Assembly: GCF_030519475.1 (NCBI RefSeq)
Contig: NZ_JAUMKD010000001.1
Span: forward strand, 1,612,001-1,676,000
Reading direction: 5' to 3'
Origin: Micromonospora sp. C28SCA-DRY-2
GTDB taxonomy: Bacteria > Actinomycetota > Actinomycetes > Mycobacteriales > Micromonosporaceae
Length of the DNA: 64,000 bases
The number at the start of each line of letters is the position of its first letter. The stretch's first letter is position 1. This document shows positions 46,578-55,035 of the stretch, piece after piece. The position numbers were made by a program, and so were the translations under genes. Below the pieces are notes generated by a model. It was not told the DNA's origin, searched no databases, and was given only the letters and a program-made list of their open reading frames with translations.

Positions 46578-49388
46578 TTACTCGGTGGGGGTGGTGGCCT
46601 TCTTGGGGGCGGCCTTTTTGGGGGTGGTGGTTTTGGCGGTGGTGGTCTTCTTCGCCGTGGACTTGGTGGCGGCGGCCGTCTTCTTGGTCGCCGTGGCCTT
46701 CTTGGCGGGGGCCTTCTTCGCCGCCGCCTTCTTCCGCGGGGCCGGGCCCTTGGCGCGCTTCTCGGCGAGCATCTCGGAGGCCTCCTCGAGGCTCAGCGCC
46801 TCCGGAGTCTGGCCGCGACGCAGCGACGCGTTGGTCTCCCCGTCGGTGACGTACGGGCCGAACCGGCCGTCCTTGATCACCAGCGGCTTCTCGGTGAGCG
46901 GGTCGACGCCCATCTCCCGCAGCGGCGGCGCGGCGGCCCGACGCTGGCGGGTCTTCGGGGCGGCCAGCAGGGCCAGCGCCTCGTCCAGTGTGACGGTGAA
47001 CATCTTCTCTTCGGAGTCCAGCGAGCGGAACTCCTCGCCGCGCTTGACGTACGGGCCGTAGCGGCCGTTGTTGGCGAAGACCTCGTTGCCCTCCGGGTCC
47101 ACCCCGACCAGCCGGGGCAGGCTGAGCAGCTTCAGCGCCTCGTCGAAGGTGAGCGAGTCCGGCGACTGCGAGCGCAGCAGGGAGGACTTCCGCTCGCCGC
47201 TGGCCACGTACGGGCCGAACCGGCCGGACTTGAGCAGGATCGGCTCGCCGGTGGCCGGGTCGTCGCCGAGCTTGCGCTCGCCCCCGCCACCGAGGAACAG
47301 CTCGTGCACCTTCTCCGGGGTCAGCTCGTCCGGCGCCAGGCCCTCCGGGATCGGGGCCCGGTCGCCCTGGGCGCCGCCCTCCTCGCCCTCGGCGGCCGGC
47401 GCCGGCGCCTCGCCCGGCACCGCCCGCTGCAGGTACGGCCCGTAGCGGCCCACCCGGACGACGACCTCGCGGCCCTCGTCGTCGGTGAAGAGCGGGATCG
47501 AGTTGACGCTGCGCGCGTCGATCTCGCTGAGGTTCTCGGTGACCAGCTTCTTCAGCCCGCCGGAGCGGGCGATGTCCTGGTCGCCGGCGCCGTTGGCGCT
47601 GCCGAAGTAGAAAGCGGTCAGGAAGTCGACCGCCGCGTGGTCCCCGCCGGCGATCTCGTCCAGCTCGTTCTCCATGCTGGCGGTGAAGTCGTAGTCGACC
47701 AGCCGCGGGTAGTGCCGCTCCAGCAGCCCGATCACCGCGAACGCCAGGAAGGACGGGATCATCGCCTGGCCGCGCTTGAAGACGTAGCCGCGGTCCTGGA
47801 TGGTCTGCATGATCGACGCGTACGTGGAGGGGCGGCCGATGCCCAGCTCTTCGAGGGCCTTGACCAGCGACGCCTCGGTGTAGCGCGACGGCGGCTGGGT
47901 GTGGTGGCCCTGCGCGGCCAGCTCCTCGGCGGTCAGCGGCTGGTCCTTGACCAGGGTGGGCAGCCGCCGCTCGGCGTCCTCGGCCTCGGCGTTCTCGTCG
48001 TCGCTGGACTCGACGTACGCCCGCAGGAAGCCCGGGTCGGTGATGGTCTTGCCGGTGGCGCCGAAGTCGGCCTCCTCCTGCGCGGAGGACACGGCACGGA
48101 TGCGCACCGAGACGCTGGAGCCGACCGCGTCGGTCATCTGCGAGGCGATGGTGCGCCGCCAGATCAGCTCGTAGAGCTTGAACTCCTCGGCGGAGAGTTC
48201 CTTGGCCACCTCGCCCGGGGTGCGGAAGTTGTCCCCCGCCGGGCGGATCGCCTCGTGCGCCTCCTGCGCGTTCTTCACCTTGCCGGTGTAGCGGCGCGGC
48301 TCCGGCGGCACGCTCCGCTCGCCGTACAACTCGACGATCTGCCGGCGGGCCGCCGCGATGGCGGTCTCCGACAGGTTCACCGAGTCGGTACGCATGTAGG
48401 TGATGTAGCCGTTCTCGTAGAGCCGCTGCGCGGTGCGCATCGTCTGCTGCGACGAGAACCGCAGCTTGCGGGCCGCCTCCTGCTGGAGCGTCGAGGTGAT
48501 GAACGGCGCGTACGGGCGGCGGCGGTAGGGCTTCTCCTCGACCCGGGTGACGGTGAACGGCCGCCCTTCCAGACGGGCCGCGAGACCCCGGGCACCTCCT
48601 TCGTCGAGGTGGACCACCCCGGCGCCCGGCTTCACCCGGCCCGTGGTGGGCTCGAAGTCCTTGCCGGTGGCGATCCGGTCACCGTTCAGCGCGACCAGGG
48701 TGGCGTTGAAGCTGCGCGGGCCCTCGCCGGCGTTCCCGACCGCCAGGGTGGCCAGGATGTCCCAGTACTCGGCGGTGCGGAAGGCCATCCGCTGCCGCTC
48801 CCGCTCGACCACGATCCGGGTCGCCACCGACTGCACCCGGCCCGCCGAGAGCTTCGGCATGACCTTCTTCCACAGCACCGGGGAGACCTCGTAGCCGTAG
48901 AGGCGGTCGAGGATGCGCCGGGCCTCCTGGGCGTCAACCAGGTCGCGGTCGATCTCGCGCGGGTTGGCCACCGCCGCCTGGATGGCCGGCTTGGTGATCT
49001 CGTGGAAGACCATCCGCTTGACCGGCACCTTGGGCTTGAGCGTCTCCACCAGGTGCCAGGCGATGGCCTCGCCCTCGCGGTCCTCGTCCGTCGCCAGGAA
49101 GATCTCGTCGACCTCCTTGGCCAGCTTCACCAGCTTGCTGATCTGCTGCTTGCGGTCGGCGGAGACCACGTAGAGGGCGTGGAAACCGTTGTCGACGTCC
49201 ACCCCGAGCCGGGCCCACGGCTCGCCCTTGTACTTGGCCGGCACGTCGGCGGCGTTGCGCGGGAGGTCCCGGACGTGGCCGAAGCTGGCCTCCACGACGT
49301 ACCCCGGGCCGAGGTAGCCCGAGATCGTCTTGGCCTTCGCCGGTGACTCGACGATGACCAGACGGGTGGTTCCAGCGTTGCTCGGCAC
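46578..49388 (-). CDS. topA: type IA DNA topoisomerase I
   Basis: This 936-residue TopA relaxes negative supercoils. The Toprim domain opens with RLVIVESPAKAKTISGYLG; the active-site tyrosine is Tyr331 in GYITYMRTDSVNLS. Several topoisomerase C-terminal repeat units (VGRYGPYLQRA, RFGPYV and similar) follow at about 640-880, then a Lys/Ala/Thr tail of about 60 residues. There are no zinc fingers, as is typical in actinobacteria, where the basic tail supports processivity. GTG 49388 follows CGGAGAG. A palindrome beyond the stop probably ends the transcript. Confidence 0.96.
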   Translation of the reverse strand: MPSNAGTTRLVIVESPAKAKTISGYLGPGYVVEASFGHVRDLPRNAADVPAKYKGEPWARLGVDVDNGFHALYVVSADRKQQISKLVKLAKEVDEIFLATDEDREGEAIAWHLVETLKPKVPVKRMVFHEITKPAIQAAVANPREIDRDLVDAQEARRILDRLYGYEVSPVLWKKVMPKLSAGRVQSVATRIVVERERQRMAFRTAEYWDILATLAVGNAGEGPRSFNATLVALNGDRIATGKDFEPTTGRVKPGAGVVHLDEGGARGLAARLEGRPFTVTRVEEKPYRRRPYAPFITSTLQQEAARKLRFSSQQTMRTAQRLYENGYITYMRTDSVNLSETAIAAARRQIVELYGERSVPPEPRRYTGKVKNAQEAHEAIRPAGDNFRTPGEVAKELSAEEFKLYELIWRRTIASQMTDAVGSSVSVRIRAVSSAQEEADFGATGKTITDPGFLRAYVESSDDENAEAEDAERRLPTLVKDQPLTAEELAAQGHHTQPPSRYTEASLVKALEELGIGRPSTYASIMQTIQDRGYVFKRGQAMIPSFLAFAVIGLLERHYPRLVDYDFTASMENELDEIAGGDHAAVDFLTAFYFGSANGAGDQDIARSGGLKKLVTENLSEIDARSVNSIPLFTDDEGREVVVRVGRYGPYLQRAVPGEAPAPAAEGEEGGAQGDRAPIPEGLAPDELTPEKVHELFLGGGGERKLGDDPATGEPILLKSGRFGPYVASGERKSSLLRSQSPDSLTFDEALKLLSLPRLVGVDPEGNEVFANNGRYGPYVKRGEEFRSLDSEEKMFTVTLDEALALLAAPKTRQRRAAAPPLREMGVDPLTEKPLVIKDGRFGPYVTDGETNASLRRGQTPEALSLEEASEMLAEKRAKGPAPRKKAAAKKAPAKKATATKKTAAATKSTAKKTTTAKTTTPKKAAPKKATTPTE

Positions 49389-49923
49389 GTTTCTCTCCGA
49401 CCTCACTCCTGCTCACTGCCGCCCGCGTCCCGTTCGGGCCGGCTTCGACCCGCCGATGCCCGGCGGTCCGGATGTCCAACGTAACGCGCCGTCCGCGTTT
49501 CGGGTTTCGCGGGCGGCAAACCACCCGGCGGGGCGGTCGCCGCCGCCGAAACGCGGCCGGGGTTGCCGGACGGCGCCACCGTACACCGTGGGTAGGCCCG
49601 GAAGCGGGACACTGTGACGATGGCGGACCCTCGGCCGAGGCGCCACCCGGCCGTTTTCCATGCCAAACCACCCCCACTGTCGCCGACCGGACAGCCCACC
49701 GCCACCCGGCGCGTCCCGGCGACGCCGGCGCCGGGCGGTCCCGACGCAGGTCAGGGCGGCGCGACGCGAATCGACAGCGGTGCGGGCGGAGGCGGTGGCG
49801 GCGGAGGTCCGGGTCGCCGGACCGGGCGGCGAACCGGCCCGGGCGGTGACGCCGGCGGTCAGGGCCGCCAGGCCGCGTCACCCGGGCGGTCCGGGCCGCG
49901 GGGCCGGGCGGCGAGCCGAGCGG
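49389..49923. other. 535-bp intergenic stretch upstream of topA
   Basis: No open frame here has a ribosome site or recognisable family. The stretch is extremely GC-rich, with many CGGGCGG-type runs between 49720 and 49920. The topA promoter must lie at its left end but I cannot assign it with confidence. Confidence 0.4.
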
Positions 49924-50745
49924 TCAGGGCCGGGCCGGCCAGGCGGTGACGGGCGCGGCGGGCGGCCGGTCGCCGACCAGCTCGGCCAGCCGGGCCAGCC
50001 GGCGGCGGCCGGTGATCCGGTACGCCGGCCCGTCGGCCTCCGCAACCACCGGCGCCCCGGCCAGCCCGGCCGCGGCCAGCGCCGCGCCGACCGCCGCCCG
50101 GCACTCGGCGTCGGCCGGGCCGAGCCGGAGCAGGAACCCGGCCGGCTCCGCCACCCCCGCCGCGGCCAGCCAGAGCCGCAGCCGCCGGCCGGTGAGGTGG
50201 AAACCGGCGGGCGGCCGCTTCACCGTGCCGCGCAGCCAGGCCGCCGCGAGCGGCTTCAAGGTCCGGGTGTACGAGGTCCGCACCGCGTGCCGCTCGTCCC
50301 CGGTCGCCTCCCAGCTGGCGGCGAGGCCGCGCAGCGCCAACTCGGCGACCAGGACGTGCACCCGCCAGGCGGCGTCCACCACCACCGAGAGTCGGGCGGT
50401 GCCCCCCATCACGGCCACCTCGCCGGGCCCGGCGAGCAGACCGGCGAGGTCGGCGACCGACGGGTCCGCCGCCTCCGCGCCGAAGAAGACCAGTTGCCGC
50501 CGGGCGTCGTCCCGGCCGCCCTCGGCAGGGGCCGGATCGGCCGGGTCGCCCTCGGCGGTCGCCGCGCCCCGGTCGGCCGTCGCGGTCGACCCGGCGTCGC
50601 GGGACCGACCGCCCGGCCGACGCCGGCCACCACCGGCAGCCGGCCGCCCGGGCCGACCCCGCGGCGGCGGGGCCGGCTCGGGCACCGGGAACAGCGCCGG
50701 GGGCGGTTGCCCGTCCGGCGGCTCACCGGTCCCGCTCAGCGACAC
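49924..50745 (-). CDS. uncharacterised actinobacterial protein
   Basis: This 273-residue protein has an N-terminal half of Pro/Gly/Arg-rich low complexity (about 1-85) and a compact C-terminal half (about 90-270). The latter shows QLVFFGAEAADPSVADLAGLLAGPGEVAVMGGTARLSVVV, RTSYTRTLKPLAAAWLRGTVKRPPAGFHLTGRRLRLWLAAAG and closing alpha/beta repeats. I cannot name the family. Its GTG lies ten bases inside the end of the lipoprotein gene, so the two are coupled. The position next to topA and hppA is shared with other actinobacteria as far as I recall, which suggests a core role. Confidence 0.65.
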   Translation of the reverse strand: MSLSGTGEPPDGQPPPALFPVPEPAPPPRGRPGRPAAGGGRRRPGGRSRDAGSTATADRGAATAEGDPADPAPAEGGRDDARRQLVFFGAEAADPSVADLAGLLAGPGEVAVMGGTARLSVVVDAAWRVHVLVAELALRGLAASWEATGDERHAVRTSYTRTLKPLAAAWLRGTVKRPPAGFHLTGRRLRLWLAAAGVAEPAGFLLRLGPADAECRAAVGAALAAAGLAGAPVVAEADGPAYRITGRRRLARLAELVGDRPPAAPVTAWPARP

Positions 50746-51278
50746 TCCGGCACCTCGGCGAAGGCGCGTTTCAACTCCTCGGAGTTGAGCCGGCTGGTGT
50801 CCAGCGCGCTCGCGTCGTACTCCTTGTTCAGGGTGTCCACGGCGGCGCGGACGCCGTCGTAGAAGGGCCCGGCCTGGCCGGTGCTCAGCCCGTCGATGGT
50901 GTCCCGGGCCTTGCCGTAGGCGTCCCGCATCTTCGCCAGCGAGGTGCGGAACCCCGCCGACACCTCGGCACCGTGCTCGGCCTCCGGGATGCCGGCCTGC
51001 TCGACCTTGCGCCGGGCCGTCTCGCTGGCCTGCTCGGCGCCACCGAAGAGCCGCACCAGGTTCTCCTTGGCCTGCGCCGGCGTGGTCTGCGCGGTCATCT
51101 GCTGGTCGGTGCTGCTGGTCAGCTTGCTGATCTCGGCCCGCCACGGGGTCAGCGCCGAGCAGACCGACGCCGCCCAGGCGCGCGCGCTGGGCCCGCCGCC
51201 GCAGCCGGCGACGATGAGTACGAGCGTGGCCACGACCACCGTGAGCTTTCCGGCGGCTGCCGCCCGGCACGTACGCAT
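50736..51278 (-). CDS. lipoprotein of unknown function
   Basis: This 180-residue protein has a lipoprotein signal (VVVATLVLIVAGCGGG, Cys about 26) and a helical mature domain. Two further cysteines, in SVCSALTPW and at the end (PECR), could be paired. Helices such as QTTPAQAKENLVRLFGGAEQASETARRKVEQAG suggest a four-helix bundle. The family is not one I can name. A TACGCT -10 lies seven bases before ATG 51278, so the mRNA is probably leaderless. The following gene overlaps it by ten bases. Confidence 0.75.
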   Translation of the reverse strand: MRTCRAAAAGKLTVVVATLVLIVAGCGGGPSARAWAASVCSALTPWRAEISKLTSSTDQQMTAQTTPAQAKENLVRLFGGAEQASETARRKVEQAGIPEAEHGAEVSAGFRTSLAKMRDAYGKARDTIDGLSTGQAGPFYDGVRAAVDTLNKEYDASALDTSRLNSEELKRAFAEVPECR

Positions 51279-51285
51279 GCGTTGC

Positions 51286-51291
51286 AGCGTA
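51286..51291 (-). promoter_or_regulatory. -10 element of a leaderless promoter (lipoprotein)
   Basis: TACGCT on the minus strand ends seven bases before ATG 51278, and no ribosome site intervenes. Confidence 0.45.
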
Positions 51292-51410
51292 CGACCTCTG
51301 TCGAGTGGTGGCACCGGTCAGGCGCGGTGCCCCGACGCCGCCCCGGCGGCCCGGACGGACCGGTCCCCGGCCGGCGGGTTGCCGACCGGGGACCGGGTGG
51401 GAGGTACGGA

Positions 51411-53783
51411 TCAGGCGTTGACCGGCTCCGGTCGCTGATCCGGGCTGCCCGCGCCGGCGTCGGTGTCCGAGTCGGACATCGCCACGCCCTTGCGCTTGCT
51501 GAACACCACGGCCGCCACGATGATCAGCGCGGCCACCACGGCGATGGCCACCCGCAGGCCGGTGTTCCGGTCGTCGCCCACGCTCCAGGCCACCACGGCC
51601 GGGGCGATCAGCAGCGAGACCAGGTTCATCACCTTGATCAGCGGGTTGATGGCCGGGCCGGCGGTGTCCTTGAACGGGTCACCGACGGTGTCGCCGATGA
51701 CCGTCGCGGCGTGCGACTCGGAGCCCTTGCCGCCGTACGCGCCGTCCTCGACCAGCTTCTTGGCGTTGTCCCAGGCGCCCCCGGAGTTGGCCAGGAAGAC
51801 CGCCATCAGCGTGCCGGCCCCGATCGCGCCGGCCAGGTAGGACGCCAGGGCACCCGGGCCGAGGCCGAAGCCGACCGCGATCGGCGCCAGGATGGCGAGC
51901 AGCCCGGGAGTCATCAGCTCGCGCTGCGCGTCCCGGGTGCAGATGTCGACGACCTTGCCGTACTCCGGGCGCTGGGTGCGGTCCATGATCCCGGGCAGCT
52001 CACGGAACTGCCGGCGGACCTCCATCACCACGGCGCCGGCCGAGCGGGAGACCGCGTTGATGGCCAGGCCGGAGAAGAGGAACACCACGGCCGCGCCGAT
52101 GATCAGGCCGACCAGGTTGCGCGGGTTGGCCACGTTCAGCGAGTTGAGGATCTCGCCGCCCACGTCGCCGACCCCGGCGTCCGCGTACGCGGTGCGCAGG
52201 GTGTCGGTGTACGAGCCGAACAGCGCGGTCGCGGCGAGCACCGCGGTGGCGATCGCGATGCCCTTGGTGATCGCCTTGGTGGTGTTGCCGACCGCGTCCA
52301 GCTCGGTCAGCGTCCGCGCGCCGTGCTCGTCGATGTCGCCGGACATCTCGGCCACGCCCTGCGCGTTGTCGGAGATCGGGCCGAAGGTGTCCATGGCGAC
52401 GATCACGCCGACCGTGGTGAGCAGGCCGGTGCCGGCCAGCGCCACCGCGAACAGGGAGAGCGTGATCGAGCTGCCGCCGAGCAGGAAGGCGCCGAAGACG
52501 CCGGCGCCGATCAGCAGCGCCGAGTAGACCGCCGACTCCAGGCCGACGCTGATCCCGGCGAGGATGACGGTGGCCGGGCCGGTCTGCGAGCTCTTGCCGA
52601 TGTCCTGCACCGGGCGCCGGTTGGTCTCGGTGAAGTAGCCGGTCAGCGCCTGGATCGCGGCGGCCAGCACGATGCCGATCACCACCGCGCCGATGGCCAC
52701 CAGCCGCGGGTTCCCGTCGATCGGGCTGCCGTCGGAGTTGGTGAGGCCGCCCTCGAGACCGTCGAAGGTCGCCGGCAGGTACGCGAACGCGGCGATCGCC
52801 ACCAGCACCGCCGAGATCACCGCGGAGAGGTAGAACGCCCGGTTGATCGCGGTCAGGCCGTTGCGGTCGGAGGTGCGCAGCCGGGTGATGAAGACCCCGA
52901 TGATCGCCACGAGCACGCCGATGGTGGAGATGATCAGCGGGAACACCAGGCCCTCGTTGCCGAACGCGGCCCGGCCGAGGATCAGCGCGGCGACCAGGGT
53001 GACCGCGTACGACTCGAACAGGTCGGCGGCCATGCCGGCGCAGTCACCGACGTTGTCGCCGACGTTGTCGGCGATGGTGGCGGCGTTGCGCGGGTCGTCC
53101 TCGGGGATGCCCTGCTCGACCTTGCCGACCAGGTCGGCGCCGACGTCGGCGGCCTTGGTGAAGATGCCACCGCCGACCCGCATGAACATGGCCAGCAGCG
53201 CGGCGCCGAAGCCGAAGCCCTCCAGCACGGTCGGCGCGTCGCCCCGGAAGATCAGCACGACCAGCGCGGCGCCGAAGAGGCCGAGGCCGACGGTGAGGAA
53301 GCCGACCACGCCACCGGTGCGGAAGGCGATCTTCATGGCCGCCTCCCGGCCGCCCTGTCGCTCCCGCGCGGCGGCGGCGACCCGCAGGTTGGCCCGGGTG
53401 GCCAGCCACATGCCGGCGCCGCCGATGAACGCGCTGAACAGCGCGCCGACCACGAAGAAGAGCGAGCGGCCGATCTTCACAGCGGTCTCGCTGCCGTCGG
53501 TGTCGTGCACCGGCAGCAGGAAGAGCAGCACCACGGCGATGACCACGAAGATGGCCAGGGTGCGGAACTGCCGGAGCAGGTAGGCCGAGGCGCCCTCCTG
53601 GACCGCCCCGGAGATCTCCTGCATGTTGGTGGTGCCCTTACCGGCCGCCAGCACCGCCTTCGTCAGCGCGGCGGCGAAGGCGAGCGCCACCAGCGCGATC
53701 ACCGCGGCGATGACGACGTAGGTGATATTGGCTCCGGTGAGGGAGATCCCGCCGCTTTCGGCGGCGGCCAAGGTATCGGACAT
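51411..53783 (-). CDS. hppA: K+-independent H+-translocating pyrophosphatase
   Basis: This 790-residue, roughly 16-helix membrane pyrophosphatase couples PPi hydrolysis to proton pumping. Signatures are AVQEGASAYLLRQFRTL, DNVGDNVGDCAGMAADLFESY, MDTFGPISDNAQGVAEMSG and GDTVGDPFKDTAGPAINPLIK. GNTTK in ELDAVGNTTKAITKG carries Lys where K+-dependent enzymes have Ala, which marks a K+-independent H+ pump. A short acidic tail follows. The ATG has AGGAGGACACAG upstream, and the leader contains a strong hairpin. The homologous gene in Streptomyces also lies close to bldG. Confidence 0.95.
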   Translation of the reverse strand: MSDTLAAAESGGISLTGANITYVVIAAVIALVALAFAAALTKAVLAAGKGTTNMQEISGAVQEGASAYLLRQFRTLAIFVVIAVVLLFLLPVHDTDGSETAVKIGRSLFFVVGALFSAFIGGAGMWLATRANLRVAAAARERQGGREAAMKIAFRTGGVVGFLTVGLGLFGAALVVLIFRGDAPTVLEGFGFGAALLAMFMRVGGGIFTKAADVGADLVGKVEQGIPEDDPRNAATIADNVGDNVGDCAGMAADLFESYAVTLVAALILGRAAFGNEGLVFPLIISTIGVLVAIIGVFITRLRTSDRNGLTAINRAFYLSAVISAVLVAIAAFAYLPATFDGLEGGLTNSDGSPIDGNPRLVAIGAVVIGIVLAAAIQALTGYFTETNRRPVQDIGKSSQTGPATVILAGISVGLESAVYSALLIGAGVFGAFLLGGSSITLSLFAVALAGTGLLTTVGVIVAMDTFGPISDNAQGVAEMSGDIDEHGARTLTELDAVGNTTKAITKGIAIATAVLAATALFGSYTDTLRTAYADAGVGDVGGEILNSLNVANPRNLVGLIIGAAVVFLFSGLAINAVSRSAGAVVMEVRRQFRELPGIMDRTQRPEYGKVVDICTRDAQRELMTPGLLAILAPIAVGFGLGPGALASYLAGAIGAGTLMAVFLANSGGAWDNAKKLVEDGAYGGKGSESHAATVIGDTVGDPFKDTAGPAINPLIKVMNLVSLLIAPAVVAWSVGDDRNTGLRVAIAVVAALIIVAAVVFSKRKGVAMSDSDTDAGAGSPDQRPEPVNA

Positions 53784-54103
53784 CTGTGTCCTCCTGTACC
53801 GACACTCGCGCCGGCCGGTGGAGACGCACCGACCGGCGCCTGGATGCGGATTCGCAAGCGCGCGCCAACCCACCCCGGCGGACCAGCGATGAACACCCGT
53901 TCCCGCTGGCTGCGGGATGGATCACTTGCTGACAACCCGCGTACTGTAGCCCTCTGTCGTGTCGGAGGTCACACCGAGGGGGCACCCTCTCTCGATGATC
54001 TTCGTCGCTGTGTTATGAACCGAAATCTGATATAGGAGCGGGTCCATGCCAGACAGGCCGCGCCCCGAGCTGGGGACGCGGCCTGAAACGGCGGGTGAGC
54101 AGG
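53784..54103. other. 320-bp intergenic stretch with hppA leader and rsbW terminator
   Basis: No gene is visible. A 12-bp-arm hairpin (CGCCGGCCGGTG at 53809-53820, complement at 53827-53838, one G-T pair) would sit 25 bases before the hppA ATG in its mRNA leader. The rsbW terminator lies at the other end. Between them, 53930-54035 is less GC-rich than the surroundings and probably holds the hppA promoter. Confidence 0.45.
54055..54084 (-). terminator. hairpin terminator of the bldG-rsbW operon
   Basis: AGGCCGCG/CGCGGCCT arms (54055-54062, 54077-54084) with an inner CCCC/GGGG pair form a long stem starting 20 bases after the rsbW-like stop. No U-run follows. Confidence 0.65.
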
Positions 54104-54538
54104 TCAGCGGCCGACGGGCCAGACCATCCGGACCTCGGTGCCGATGCCCTCGTCGACCGGGCGTACCTGGAGGTCCTCGACGAAACCGGCGAGCAGCGCG
54201 AAGCCGACGCCGGTGGTGAGCGCCTCGTCGGTGAGCGACTCGTCGGCCAGCTCGTCCGGCGGCAGCGCGGCCAGCCCGATGCCGGCCTCGATCGGGGCGC
54301 GGTCGATCACCCGGACGGCGTACTGCCCGGCGTCGGACATCTCCACCAGCACCGGGTCGGCCAGCCCGTACTGGCGGTGCAGGGCGACCGCCCGGGTGCA
54401 CGCCTCGCCGATCGCCAGGCGCACCTCGTCGAGCAGGTCCTCGCGTACCCCCGCCCGCCGGGCGACCGCCACGCCGACCAGGCGGGCGGTGCGGACGTGC
54501 ACCGGAGCCGGCGAGAACGAGAGCCGGACCGTGGCCAT
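54104..54538 (-). CDS. RsbW-like anti-sigma factor kinase domain protein
   Basis: This 144-residue GHKL-type ATP-binding protein has an N-box in LDEVRLAIGEACTRAVALHRQ and a divergent G1/G2 region (VIDRAPIEAGIG, GVGFALLAGFVEDLQV). Such proteins bind a sigma factor and phosphorylate a STAS anti-sigma-antagonist. Its ATG overlaps the bldG stop by one base (TGATG). In Streptomyces the gene next to bldG encodes the matching anti-sigma protein (orf3/ApgA), and this is probably its counterpart. Confidence 0.88.
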   Translation of the reverse strand: MATVRLSFSPAPVHVRTARLVGVAVARRAGVREDLLDEVRLAIGEACTRAVALHRQYGLADPVLVEMSDAGQYAVRVIDRAPIEAGIGLAALPPDELADESLTDEALTTGVGFALLAGFVEDLQVRPVDEGIGTEVRMVWPVGR

Positions 54539-54894
54539 CACGCGCCGGCGCCGGTCGGTCCCGCGGCCACCGCGGCGTCGACCGTGGGGTGCAGCGGGAA
54601 GACCTGGTCGAGCGCGGTGATCCGGAAGATCTTGAGCAGCGGTTCCTTGTCGCAGACCAGGGCGAACGAGCCGCCGGCCGAGCGCAGCCGCTTGAGCGCG
54701 CCGACCAGCACGCCCAGGCCGGTGGAGTCGAGGAAGTCGACCCGGCCGAGGTCGACCACGACGTGGCGGGCCCCGCCGTCGATCAGTTCCAGGAGCCGCT
54801 CGCGCAGCCGGGGGGCGGTGTAGACGTCCACCTCACCGCCGACCTCGAGCACCGTGTGTTCCCCCACGGTGCGGGTCGCCAGCGACAGCTCCAT
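54538..54894 (-). CDS. bldG: STAS-domain anti-sigma-factor antagonist BldG
   Basis: This 118-residue STAS protein begins [32 protein letters not shown] and carries the phospho-acceptor serine in [19 protein letters not shown]. The sequence is close to Streptomyces BldG, including the [17 protein letters not shown] segment near the end, and the adjacent anti-sigma gene and DEAD-box helicase gene are in the Streptomyces arrangement. BldG there controls development and antibiotic production by partner switching. AGGAGGACCG precedes the ATG. It heads a two-gene operon. Confidence 0.93.
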   Translation of the reverse strand: MELSLATRTVGEHTVLEVGGEVDVYTAPRLRERLLELIDGGARHVVVDLGRVDFLDSTGLGVLVGALKRLRSAGGSFALVCDKEPLLKIFRITALDQVFPLHPTVDAAVAAGPTGAGA

Positions 54895-55035
54895 CGGTCC
54901 TCCTCGCAAGAGCCGTAAACTCTCCTGGGCATCTAACCACTACCGCCGGTGCCGCCCGACGGCTCACCGGCGAAGCCTCCCCCTTACCCAGCGCCCCGGC
55001 TTTCATTTCCGAACACCAGTGCGAGAGTGCAGGTC

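Noticed and set aside
50973..54035. Over 1000-codon open frame antisense to hppA
   Set aside because: Composed of His/Asp/Arg-rich low-complexity sequence typical of antisense frames in GC-rich DNA; hppA on the other strand is unmistakable.
53930..54035. Riboswitch or short peptide upstream of hppA
   Set aside because: The only ATG frame is six codons and no known riboswitch core can be matched by eye.
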